DNA from: Flavobacteriales bacterium
Lineage (GTDB): Bacteria; Bacteroidota; Bacteroidia; Flavobacteriales_D; Crocinitomicaceae
DNA: 41,981 nucleotides
Assembly (NCBI GenBank): GCA_947500755.1
Contig: CANMTO010000018.1
Location: 1 to 41,981 of the forward strand
Reading direction: 5' to 3'
The notes beneath the pieces were generated by a model. That model made no database searches, was not told where the DNA came from, and saw nothing but the letters and a program-made list of their open reading frames with translations. Positions 24,885 through 32,179 of this stretch are shown one piece after another; the first letter of the stretch is position 1, and each line of letters opens with the position of its first letter. A program made the translations under genes and the position numbers.

Positions 24885-25397
24885 ATGAAACATTTTTTTA
24901 TCTTACTAGTTATGAGCCTGCCAATCCTTGGTAAAGCTCAACCGCTTAAAACAGATTCTTTGGATTTCAAAAAAGTGCCCAGTGTATTGTTAAAGGATAT
25001 TAACGGAAAAGAGGTGAACACTGCCTTATTTGGTTTTGATGGACCGGTAGTGATTAGTTTTTGGGCTACCTGGTGCGCCCCTTGTAAAAAGGAATTAATG
25101 GCGATACACGACCTGTATGAAGATTGGCAAACGGAAACGGGCGTAAACTTGGTAGCGGTTTCTATCGATGATGAAAAAACAAAGCGCGATGTAATTACCT
25201 ATGTGAATGGCAAGGCCTGGGATTATACGATACTGCTAGATCCGAACGGAGACTTTAAGCGCAGCATGGGGGTAAATAATGTGCCTCATACCTTTCTTTT
25301 AGACAAGAACGGAAACATTGTTTATACACACAACAATTATGCGCCAGGAGACGAAGAAAAACTGTATGAAGAAATCAAAAAGCTTAGCATTGAATAA
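24885..25397 (+). CDS. TlpA family thiol-disulfide protein
   Basis: A 170-residue exported thioredoxin-fold protein. The signal peptide spans about residues 1-18 (MKHFFILLVMSLPILGKA). The redox motif SFWATWCAPCKKEL places the reactive cysteines at 64 and 67, and the cis-Pro region GVNNVPHTFLLDKNG follows. It probably acts on disulfides in periplasmic or outer-membrane partners. Its 3' end overlaps the next gene by 32 bases in another frame, implying coupled translation with the DUF6029 and Omp28 proteins. The latter itself has a CxxC, suggesting a redox relay at the envelope, which is my inference. Confidence 0.9.
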   Translation: MKHFFILLVMSLPILGKAQPLKTDSLDFKKVPSVLLKDINGKEVNTALFGFDGPVVISFWATWCAPCKKELMAIHDLYEDWQTETGVNLVAVSIDDEKTKRDVITYVNGKAWDYTILLDPNGDFKRSMGVNNVPHTFLLDKNGNIVYTHNNYAPGDEEKLYEEIKKLSIE

Positions 25398-27057
25398 ATG
25401 GGGATTAATTTTGATGACCATTTTTATGGGTCAATTTTCTTGGTCTCAAGGAAATTTTACCGGAAACATTGAATCCACGTTTCAGTATTTGAACGATGAC
25501 CCGGTCATCAATGCCCTGCAGCCACCTTCGAAAGGCTTAGTTAATTCATACATGAATGTCTTCTACACAAATTCGGGTTTTAAAGCAGGAATGCGCTTGG
25601 AGAGTTATCTGCCACGAATTCAAGGATATCCAAATAGATTCGACGGAACAGGACTCGGTATGCGTTATGCGGGTTACGTGAATTCAAAAGTAGATGTAAC
25701 GGTTGGGCATTTTTACGAGCAGTTTGGCAATGGCTTGGCACTTAGAGCGTATGAAGACCGTGCACTTGGCTATGACAATGTACTCGATGGGGCACGCATT
25801 ATTTTTAAACCCACCAAGGGCATTCAACTCAAGGCAGTATACGGGAAGCAACGTCTTTCCTTTGAAGCAGGCCGTGTAATTAATTCAGAAGGTATCGTTC
25901 GCGGTATAGATGCAGACATTCATTTAAATGAGACCTTTAAAAAACTCTCAACATTTCCCTTGGATGTGTTGCTGGGAGGCAGTTTCGTCAGCAAGTATCA
26001 ATTGGATGACGATGACCAATTAATCTTACCTGAAAATGTAGGTGCCTATGGAGGACGAGTAAACCTGAAGTACAAGAATTTTCGGTTGGATGGGGAATAC
26101 ATCCAGAAGGAACAAGACCCGTCATTAGACAATGGTAAGATCTATAATTTTGGACATGCCGCGGTAGTAAATTTTGGGTATTCCAAGAAAGGAATTGGGT
26201 TGAGTTTGTCTGCGAAATCGGTCGATAACATGAGTTATCGCTCAGACCGGAATAAAGAGCTTCAAGACGTTTTTATTAATTACCTTCCCGCACTCAACAA
26301 AACCCACACGTACAATTTGGTGGCGACACTGTATCCATATGCAACACAACCCTTAGGAGAGGTAGCGTATCAAGCAGATTTTTTATATTCGTTGAAAAAG
26401 GGCTCCACACTTGGTGGAAAATACGGCACCACCCTTGGCATAAATACTTCTACAACGTACCGGCCAGTTCAGCATACGAGCGGTATTAATCCGTTAGATT
26501 CGAGCCGCGTAGCCTATGAAACGCACATGTTCGACAAAAGCGATAGTTTATATTGGAGAGACATTAACGTTAACATCACTCGTAGAATCAATAAGAAACT
26601 CCTACTACTGGTATCCTATTTTAACATTGTCATTAATAATGATATCGCAAAAGTTTCGAACGATGCCACAGGGATTATTTCGTCTCACATTGGCGTAGTT
26701 GAAGCGTCTTATAAAATCAATTCAAAACATAATATTCGTGTTGAGCTACAAGGAATGTTTGTAAACAAGAAGGATGATGGAGCCATTAATGATAAAGGAA
26801 ATTGGGCTACCGCGTTGGTTGAATATACCGTTTCTCCAAGCTATTTTGTGAGTTTCCTAAATCAATACAACTATGGAAATCCCGACGCATCGAAACGCGT
26901 CAATTATCCAAACGTGACCTGCGGCTATATTCATGAATCGACACGCGTTATGGCATCCTATGGCCGCCAACGCGCTGGTTTGTTTTGTGTAGGTGGTGTT
27001 TGTCGATTTGTTCCTGCTAATAATGGCCTTACCTTAAGTTTCACTCAAAGTTTTTAA
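25366..27057 (+). CDS. DUF6029-type outer-membrane beta-barrel protein
   Basis: A 563-residue exported protein I place in the Bacteroidota DUF6029 family from its characteristic stretch GHFYEQFGNGLALRAYEDRA and the following LDGARIIFKPTKGIQLKAVYG. Alternating hydrophobic strands run throughout, aromatic residues mark strand ends, and the protein ends GLTLSFTQSF with a terminal Phe, as is usual for outer-membrane barrels. The start is taken at the ATG at 25366, giving a basic N-terminus and a hydrophobic signal near residues 12-28 ending WSQG. The frame is open from 25318, which would add unlikely residues. It overlaps tlpA by 32 bases and is followed by omp28 after three. Function is unknown. 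Confidence 0.8.
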   Translation: MKKSKSLALNKWGLILMTIFMGQFSWSQGNFTGNIESTFQYLNDDPVINALQPPSKGLVNSYMNVFYTNSGFKAGMRLESYLPRIQGYPNRFDGTGLGMRYAGYVNSKVDVTVGHFYEQFGNGLALRAYEDRALGYDNVLDGARIIFKPTKGIQLKAVYGKQRLSFEAGRVINSEGIVRGIDADIHLNETFKKLSTFPLDVLLGGSFVSKYQLDDDDQLILPENVGAYGGRVNLKYKNFRLDGEYIQKEQDPSLDNGKIYNFGHAAVVNFGYSKKGIGLSLSAKSVDNMSYRSDRNKELQDVFINYLPALNKTHTYNLVATLYPYATQPLGEVAYQADFLYSLKKGSTLGGKYGTTLGINTSTTYRPVQHTSGINPLDSSRVAYETHMFDKSDSLYWRDINVNITRRINKKLLLLVSYFNIVINNDIAKVSNDATGIISSHIGVVEASYKINSKHNIRVELQGMFVNKKDDGAINDKGNWATALVEYTVSPSYFVSFLNQYNYGNPDASKRVNYPNVTCGYIHESTRVMASYGRQRAGLFCVGGVCRFVPANNGLTLSFTQSF

Positions 27058-27060
27058 GAT

Positions 27061-27993
27061 ATGAATCGATTGTTCTGGTATTTTGTAGTGATTCTGGCCT
27101 TGGGTGCAAGTTGTGATCACGTATCAAATCCCTATCCCCCGGGATCAATAAACGGATTGGATACCACGTTGTATCCCGGTAACTGGTCGGATTATTTAGC
27201 GAATGAATGGCCACAGTTCTTGCAAAACACCAATGTGAATAGAAATGTCTTACTAGAGGATTTTACAGGGCATAAGTGTATTTATTGTCCTGCCGCCGCT
27301 GACCTTGCTCATGCCTTGTACGAAGCAAATCCCGGACGTGTTTTCCCCCTTTCGATTCATGCCGGACCCACTGGAATTGGTGATTTTCAAACGGTCACGC
27401 TTCCGGAATACCCCTTAGATTTTACTACGACCGATGGCTTGGCAATCGCACAATATTTTGGGATTAATGATGGCGGGTTTATTGGAAACCCCCGAGGAAC
27501 GGTATCTAGAATTAATAGCGGTGGTGTTGTTTTTCAGAGCCCAGGAGCATGGACGGGAATGGTTTCTAATGTACTTGCCCAAAATGAATTGAACGTTAAT
27601 ATTCAAACAGCCCTTAACTATTACTCGAGCACTAAAGGCGCGTTTTTACACGTGGAAGTTGAAAAAGTTAATCAAACCATTTCTTCAGAATTAGGTATTG
27701 TTGCTTGTTTAGTTGAAGACTCGTTAGTGGGCGATCAAAAAATGAGTGATAACTCACACAATTCAACGTACATCCACCGCGATATACATCGAGGTAATTT
27801 GAATAATACGCCATTTGGTCGCACGCTCATCAGCGCAGATTTAATCGGGGATAAGTACTATGTGAATTATAGTTTCGCCGTGCCAAATCAACTAGATGGA
27901 ACTTATAATGCGGCCAACATGCATGTATTGGTTTACGTCTATGACAAAACCACATTGGAAATTTATCAGGTAGTAAAGCAACATATCGAATAA
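27061..27993 (+). CDS. Omp28-related lipoprotein with thioredoxin-like CxxC
   Basis: A 310-residue lipoprotein. The lipobox LGASC puts the acylated Cys at residue 18. The N-terminal half is thioredoxin-like, with NVLLEDFTGHKCIYCPAAAD carrying Cys73 and Cys76 in the CxxC position, then FPLSIHAGP, as in the Porphyromonas Omp28 family. The C-terminal half is beta-rich and includes IVACLVEDSLVGDQKM and YIHRDIHRG, which are typical of the family. It is the last gene of the tlpA operon and is followed by a strong terminator. The CxxC implies redox or disulfide function, but no activity is established for the family. Confidence 0.88.
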   Translation: MNRLFWYFVVILALGASCDHVSNPYPPGSINGLDTTLYPGNWSDYLANEWPQFLQNTNVNRNVLLEDFTGHKCIYCPAAADLAHALYEANPGRVFPLSIHAGPTGIGDFQTVTLPEYPLDFTTTDGLAIAQYFGINDGGFIGNPRGTVSRINSGGVVFQSPGAWTGMVSNVLAQNELNVNIQTALNYYSSTKGAFLHVEVEKVNQTISSELGIVACLVEDSLVGDQKMSDNSHNSTYIHRDIHRGNLNNTPFGRTLISADLIGDKYYVNYSFAVPNQLDGTYNAANMHVLVYVYDKTTLEIYQVVKQHIE

Positions 27994-27996
27994 TAA

Positions 27997-28020
27997 AAAA
28001 GGCCGCTTTTGCGGCCTTTT
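27997..28020. terminator. Bidirectional intrinsic terminator after the Omp28 gene
   Basis: AAAAGGCCGC and GCGGCCTTTT form a perfect ten-base-pair stem with a TTTT loop. A-runs and T-runs on both sides allow it to end both the plus-strand operon and the convergent T9SS cargo gene. Confidence 0.88.
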
Positions 28021-28043
28021 CCTTTTAAGGGTATTTCCCTTAA

Positions 28044-28763
28044 TTAATTTTTAATCATTCTTATTGTTTCAACCCCTTGTTCTCCATATACATTGATAAA
28101 ATAAACACCTGCATTCAGGGTAGTAAGGTTTAGGTCAGCGGTAGAAAGGCCTTCAATGGATTCAACCAACAATTCCTGACCGTTTAAATTGTTCAAAGTA
28201 AGACGAGTTCCGTTTAGTCCTTCAACGGTTGTAATGTCATTGGAAGGATTAGGAAAAGCATGAAGAGGCTCCATTACTCCAGTGATTACTCCGGCGGTTC
28301 CAACAACGATTTTGTATCCACTGAAGGATTGTGAGTAGGGAATTATAATTCCAAATCCGACATTAACTTGAGCGTCTATGGAGATGGTAATATTGAAAAC
28401 CCCCGTTTGTGTTGGTGTACCATATACATTCGCACAACCGTTATCCCCACCAGCATAGGTGCAGTTTGGGGCATTACAACTATAATTTACACCGGAAGGC
28501 AATCCTGCCACCGATGAAACGGTAAAGGATTCTATCGCGCCACTTGCTGGACTCCCAGGAACATCACCAGCATCCGCAGGCGCTTTAAAGTTAAGATCAG
28601 TTGAATAAAATGCATTCACAACCGCAGGAGGAAGATTTTGAACCGTATCGGGCCAAACACCAAACGTTGAATCTACAAAATTCGCCCCGGGAATGCAAGA
28701 TTGAGCCTCAAAAGACCATGCCAACAGGCCGATTGCAGCAAAAGAAAGTAATAGTTTTTTCAT
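28044..28763 (-). CDS. T9SS type A sorting domain protein with a cysteine-containing mature region
   Basis: A 239-residue exported protein. The signal peptide is MKKLLLSFAAIGLLAWSFEA. The mature part (about 22-155) contains the opening PGANFVDSTFGVWPDTVQNL and a Cys cluster YSCNAPNCTYAGGDNGCANV. A segment GTPTQTGVFNITISIDA resembles the putative-Ig-like repeats of surface proteins. A T9SS sorting domain occupies about 165-239 (LHAFPNPSNDITTVEG, LNNLNGQELLVE, LNAGVYFINVYG, RMIKN). It should be secreted by the type IX system. The biological role is not known. It shares a terminator with the Omp28 operon and diverges from the next operon across 69 bases. Confidence 0.88.
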   Translation of the reverse strand: MKKLLLSFAAIGLLAWSFEAQSCIPGANFVDSTFGVWPDTVQNLPPAVVNAFYSTDLNFKAPADAGDVPGSPASGAIESFTVSSVAGLPSGVNYSCNAPNCTYAGGDNGCANVYGTPTQTGVFNITISIDAQVNVGFGIIIPYSQSFSGYKIVVGTAGVITGVMEPLHAFPNPSNDITTVEGLNGTRLTLNNLNGQELLVESIEGLSTADLNLTTLNAGVYFINVYGEQGVETIRMIKN

Positions 28764-28786
28764 CGTGTTTTATTTAAGTTTTAAAT

Positions 28787-28794
28787 CAAAGATA
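28787..28794 (-). promoter_or_regulatory. -7 box of the T9SS cargo gene at 28044-28763
   Basis: TATCTTTG on the minus strand fits TAnnTTTG, with a TTTT 19 bases upstream. It lies 23 bases before the ATG. Confidence 0.5.
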
Positions 28795-28821
28795 ACAAAA
28801 AGACTTGGAATTAAAAATCAG

Positions 28822-28829
28822 TACCTTTG
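28822..28829 (+). promoter_or_regulatory. -7 box abutting the start of the rsmA operon
   Basis: TACCTTTG fits TAnnTTTG and ends three bases before the ATG at 28833. A TTG at 28805-28807 is 14 bases upstream, shorter than normal spacing. Confidence 0.4.
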
Positions 28830-28832
28830 ACG

Positions 28833-30239
28833 ATGCGCTTTTATACTCAGTCTGAACGTAACGCTTTGAGTACACTTGATGAAGTGATTTGTTTTGAGCA
28901 GATTCAATCCGAAAAAACCGCTCTTTTCAATGCGTGGATTGAATCGAATCCCTTCTTATTGTCATTCTTACAAGGCAAAGAAATCACCAGGTTTAAGAAT
29001 CCTTCGATGCTTCTTAAGAATTCAATGTTATTAGATTTTAAAGGCTATATCGCACATTTTTTACCGGTGTTCAAACCGCGAGAAGACGACTTTTGGGGAG
29101 CCTTGACAGATTACGTGAGTTATTTCTGTGTAGTTGATTCAACAGCAATTAAGGTGAAATTGCCGCATATTTCACGACAAATAACCCAGCAAAATGATCT
29201 GGATTTCCCAGCGTCAATCCAGTCGGAGAGCGCCTACAATCAAGCCGTTTACAATTTTGTCTCACCCAGTAAGTTGGATGCTTACCGGGCCTTTCCAAAG
29301 GAGTGGGAAGTCTTGCGCATTGAATTCATAGAATGCTCCCTTCAACGGATAAACAACCCCCTTTGTTCATCGGCTACGGCGGGATTTGTTTTGTCCAAAT
29401 TAAGATCAATGCCTTGCCCAGACGCTGTGAATATAGCCATTGATGAGGCATGGATTCGTTTTCAGAAGGGACAATTAAACATTCAAAAGAAGGATAAAAA
29501 GAAGGGTAAATTGAATCGGCCATTAATGTTTCGTTTGGTCTTAGGTGTCTTAGGAATGTTCGCGGTTTTATTTACGGTAAATTGGGTGTTTGCAAGGGAA
29601 GTTGACTCTGCTCCATTCACCCCGACCTCTTCCCTAGTTTATTTTACACGAAAGGAGCGTGTTTTTATCGATACAACCTTAAAAAGATATAAACCCCTTA
29701 GATCAACAGTTTCCTTAAGTTCAAGTTCAAGTGGGCTTACTTATCAAATCAGGCAAGCCTTTGTAAATAAGAAGGGAGAAGCCCTTTACTCTTCTTTATC
29801 TGAGGGTTTAAATGACTTTTATTACAACCCTATTCCACTCAAGGATAGTACCGTTGAAAATACCATTGAAGGCACAACTTCGCTTACTGAATTTAATGGA
29901 AAAGCCACCCTGAATTGTAAGAACTCATCTTCCTATGACGTGCTTTTAATTGCTTTTAATGAGCAAACGAGTTCGCCGGTTTATAGCCTCTTGATACGCA
30001 CAGGCACCACGCAACAATGTACGTTAATGAAAGGCACACAAGTTCTTATTTTACCCGGAAAAGAGTTTTCAGGCTCGGCTAACATACCCTTTAATGTGTG
30101 GGACTATAATTTCGATCAAGGACTTCAGCAGGTTTACACCTTTGGCGGAGGCTTATCATTTGCTGTAGTGTTTCGAGGAGCTTGGGGAGAAGAGTTCTCC
30201 TTTACTAACCCATATCAATGTTTTAAATTGAATCCCTAA
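28833..30239 (+). CDS. Single-pass membrane protein of unknown function
   Basis: A 468-residue protein I do not recognise. Residues 1-225 are soluble and helical-looking with no signal peptide, followed by a basic stretch (KKDKKKGKLNR). One membrane helix (about 230-253, RLVLGVLGMFAVLFTVNWVF) comes next, then a C-terminal extracytoplasmic region with strand-like Ser/Thr-rich sequence (LSSSSSGLTYQIR). The topology is therefore cytoplasmic N-terminus and periplasmic C-terminus, an arrangement used by signalling or anchoring proteins, but no signalling domain is evident. The ATG at 28833 follows a promoter box by three bases; a TTG at 28827 lies within that box. Two bases separate it from the DUF4286 gene, so it belongs to the rsmA operon. 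Confidence 0.8.
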   Translation: MRFYTQSERNALSTLDEVICFEQIQSEKTALFNAWIESNPFLLSFLQGKEITRFKNPSMLLKNSMLLDFKGYIAHFLPVFKPREDDFWGALTDYVSYFCVVDSTAIKVKLPHISRQITQQNDLDFPASIQSESAYNQAVYNFVSPSKLDAYRAFPKEWEVLRIEFIECSLQRINNPLCSSATAGFVLSKLRSMPCPDAVNIAIDEAWIRFQKGQLNIQKKDKKKGKLNRPLMFRLVLGVLGMFAVLFTVNWVFAREVDSAPFTPTSSLVYFTRKERVFIDTTLKRYKPLRSTVSLSSSSSGLTYQIRQAFVNKKGEALYSSLSEGLNDFYYNPIPLKDSTVENTIEGTTSLTEFNGKATLNCKNSSSYDVLLIAFNEQTSSPVYSLLIRTGTTQQCTLMKGTQVLILPGKEFSGSANIPFNVWDYNFDQGLQQVYTFGGGLSFAVVFRGAWGEEFSFTNPYQCFKLNP

Positions 30240-30241
30240 TT

Positions 30242-30553
30242 ATGTTGTATAATGTATCCGTTAGTATTGACCCATCTATAGAATCCGATTGGGTTTGTTG
30301 GATGCAAGAGTGTCATATTCCCGAGGTCCTTAAAACTAAGTGCTTCCACAAGTGTGTGCTATCGAAGGTACACGGGAATGAAGCAGAGGAATGTACGTTT
30401 TCAGTACTTTATTGGGCCTTAAGTAAAGAAGATTATGAACGGTATCTTTTGGTCCACGCACCGCGATTACAGGTGGAGCATTCTGCTCGGTACGAAGGTA
30501 AGTTTGTGGCCTTTAGAACGACTATGGATTTAATTTCAGAGCTCATCCCATGA
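30242..30553 (+). CDS. DUF4286 family protein
   Basis: A 103-residue cytoplasmic protein of the Bacteroidota DUF4286 family, recognised from its opening MLYNVSVSIDPSIESDWVCW and the close FVAFRTTMDLISEL. Size and position immediately before rsmA match the usual arrangement in this phylum. It resembles small ferredoxin-like or dimeric alpha-beta barrel folds, which is a guess from its length and strand pattern. Its stop overlaps the rsmA start (ATGA), implying translational coupling. No function has been established. Confidence 0.85.
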   Translation: MLYNVSVSIDPSIESDWVCWMQECHIPEVLKTKCFHKCVLSKVHGNEAEECTFSVLYWALSKEDYERYLLVHAPRLQVEHSARYEGKFVAFRTTMDLISELIP

Positions 30554-31329
30554 ATGTTAAAGCAAAAAAACACTTAGGCCAACATTTTTTAATCAATACA
30601 GCGGTTTGTGAGAAAATTGCAGAGGCCTTACCCGTTTTTGCTACACCGATGAACGTAGTGGAGATTGGGCCTGGCAAGGGCGCCATCACTGATTTTTTTC
30701 TTAAACGAACCGACATTGATTTTTGCGCATTTGAAGTAGACTTGGAATCAATTCTTTTTCTAAAAAAAGCACATCCATCGTTTAATAAGGTATATAGCCA
30801 AGATTTTTTAGAGGCAAACTTTAGTGAGTATTTCCAAGAAGCGCAGTTTTGTGTGGTGGGGAATTTTCCATATAACATTTCGTCTCAGATCTTATTTAAA
30901 TGTTTGGCGGCAAAGGATCAAATCCCCTTGATTCTCGGAATGTTTCAGAAAGAGGTGGCGCGGAGAATTGCCGAGCCCCCTGGAAGCAAAGAATATGGAA
31001 TATTAAGCGTATTGATGCAAGCGTACTATGAGGTTAATTACTTGTTTACTGTAGAGCCAGGGTCCTTTTATCCACCCCCAAAAGTAAAATCTGGCGTAAT
31101 CCGCTGCGTAAGAAACTCCCGAACCTCCTTAGGTTGTGATGAAAAACTTTTCATTAAAGTAGTAAAAGCCGCCTTTAACCAACGCCGAAAAACCTTGCGC
31201 AATTCAATTAGGGCCGTTTTTCCGAACGTAATATTAACCGAGGAGTTTGAATCACAGCGCCCAGAGCAACTTTCGGTAGCATCTTTTATTCAACTAACCC
31301 TTTTAATCGAACCTTATGTCAACGACTAA
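30550..31329 (+). CDS. rsmA: 16S rRNA dimethyladenosine transferase RsmA (KsgA)
   Basis: The 259-residue RsmA dimethylates the two adjacent adenosines of the 3'-terminal 16S rRNA helix during small-subunit maturation. The N-terminal KHLGQHFLIN is the family hallmark. The S-adenosylmethionine site is VVEIGPGKGAITDFFL (about 36-51) followed by the acidic FEVD. The catalytic motif is NFPY (105-108), a tolerated variant of NLPY, with target-base stacking by Phe and Tyr. The C-terminal end has FNQRRKTLRNSIR, the conserved rRNA-binding helix. It overlaps the DUF4286 gene by four bases and the next gene by 14. Confidence 0.97.
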   Translation: MNVKAKKHLGQHFLINTAVCEKIAEALPVFATPMNVVEIGPGKGAITDFFLKRTDIDFCAFEVDLESILFLKKAHPSFNKVYSQDFLEANFSEYFQEAQFCVVGNFPYNISSQILFKCLAAKDQIPLILGMFQKEVARRIAEPPGSKEYGILSVLMQAYYEVNYLFTVEPGSFYPPPKVKSGVIRCVRNSRTSLGCDEKLFIKVVKAAFNQRRKTLRNSIRAVFPNVILTEEFESQRPEQLSVASFIQLTLLIEPYVND

Positions 31330-31864
31330 AATTACCCCTCTTGAAATGCTTCAATCCACCGAGTTAGAAACGGTTCTAAGCGGAGTGGAATTAATGGAAG
31401 AAAAAGGCAAAACAAGTCAATTACCCGATCTTTTTAAATGCTATTTACTGCACAAGGAATTGCCCCATAAAAAGGCGCTTTATGAGTTATTAGCTTCTGT
31501 TTCAGTAAAAGGAGCCCGGGAAGCATGGATGGATTTACTCTCAAATCAGGAGTTTAAAGACTTTAAGGCACAAATCGTTAATGTGTTGTGGAATACACGG
31601 TTAGATTTTAGTGGTGAATTAGCTTTTTTTGTGGCCTTAGCGGTACAATTAGATTATTTAGGCACCCTGGAGTGTTTAACCCTGATTGAACAGATGGAAG
31701 GTCCATTTCAAGAGCAACAACTCCTAGAGTCTGAACTTGTATTAAAAGAGTATGTTAAAAATCAACCCGTGGATGGGGACCAAAAACAACAGCTAATCGT
31801 TTCGCTGGTTCAACATCTTGAACAATTGAAAATGCAAGAAGATGACGGGCTATTTTTCGAGTAA
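31316..31864 (+). CDS. Conserved hypothetical protein downstream of rsmA
   Basis: A 182-residue soluble, acidic and strongly helical protein without a signal peptide or membrane helix. Paired helices of about 30-35 residues with conserved-looking Leu spacing (ALYELLASVSVKGAREAWMD, LAFFVALAVQLDYLGTLECL) suggest a HEAT-like repeat, which is inference. I do not recognise a family with a known role. It overlaps the end of rsmA by 14 bases in another frame, so it is translated from the same mRNA. Its 3' end overlaps the convergent DUF4296 gene by 15 bases. Confidence 0.8.
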   Translation: MSTTKITPLEMLQSTELETVLSGVELMEEKGKTSQLPDLFKCYLLHKELPHKKALYELLASVSVKGAREAWMDLLSNQEFKDFKAQIVNVLWNTRLDFSGELAFFVALAVQLDYLGTLECLTLIEQMEGPFQEQQLLESELVLKEYVKNQPVDGDQKQQLIVSLVQHLEQLKMQEDDGLFFE

Positions 31865-32179
31865 CAGGGTGTTGTATCGCTGAATAACCGCTTCATTCAT
31901 TTGTATGAATTTCTCATGTTTAGAGGCATAGAAACCAAAACTTTTTTCATAGGAAGCTTTGGTTGTGCCATGGGAGGAAAAAAGGATTTTTAAGGCACGG
32001 TCGAGCTGTTTCTTGTATTGGACAGGAGCACCATAGTTTTTTTGATAATGCATTTCAAGGATATAAACTTCCGCCATAACGTCGATCATTTTATTTTCTT
32101 CAATTACAGCCGAATGTCCATTGGTGGATTGACAAGCAAACAAAAGCAAAAAGCAAAATACACTCACCGCTAGTTTCAT
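31850..32179 (-). CDS. DUF4296 domain lipoprotein
   Basis: A 109-residue lipoprotein of the Bacteroidota DUF4296 family. The lipobox LLFAC puts the acylated Cys at residue 16. The DUF4296 core includes NKMIDVMAEVYILEMHYQ and a C-terminal helix FYASKHEKFIQMNEAVIQRY. Its start overlaps the dihydroorotase stop (ATGA), so it closes the GT2-dihydroorotase-DUF4296 operon, an association common in the phylum. It presumably sits at the inner face of the outer membrane. No activity is known. The 3' end overlaps the convergent gene by 15 bases. Confidence 0.87.
   Translation of the reverse strand: MKLAVSVFCFLLLFACQSTNGHSAVIEENKMIDVMAEVYILEMHYQKNYGAPVQYKKQLDRALKILFSSHGTTKASYEKSFGFYASKHEKFIQMNEAVIQRYNTLLLEK

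Noticed and set aside
30862..30873. NFPY instead of NLPY in RsmA as a possible defect
   Set aside because: The variable second position tolerates Leu, Phe or similar residues in this methyltransferase family. The Asn, Pro and Tyr are intact.
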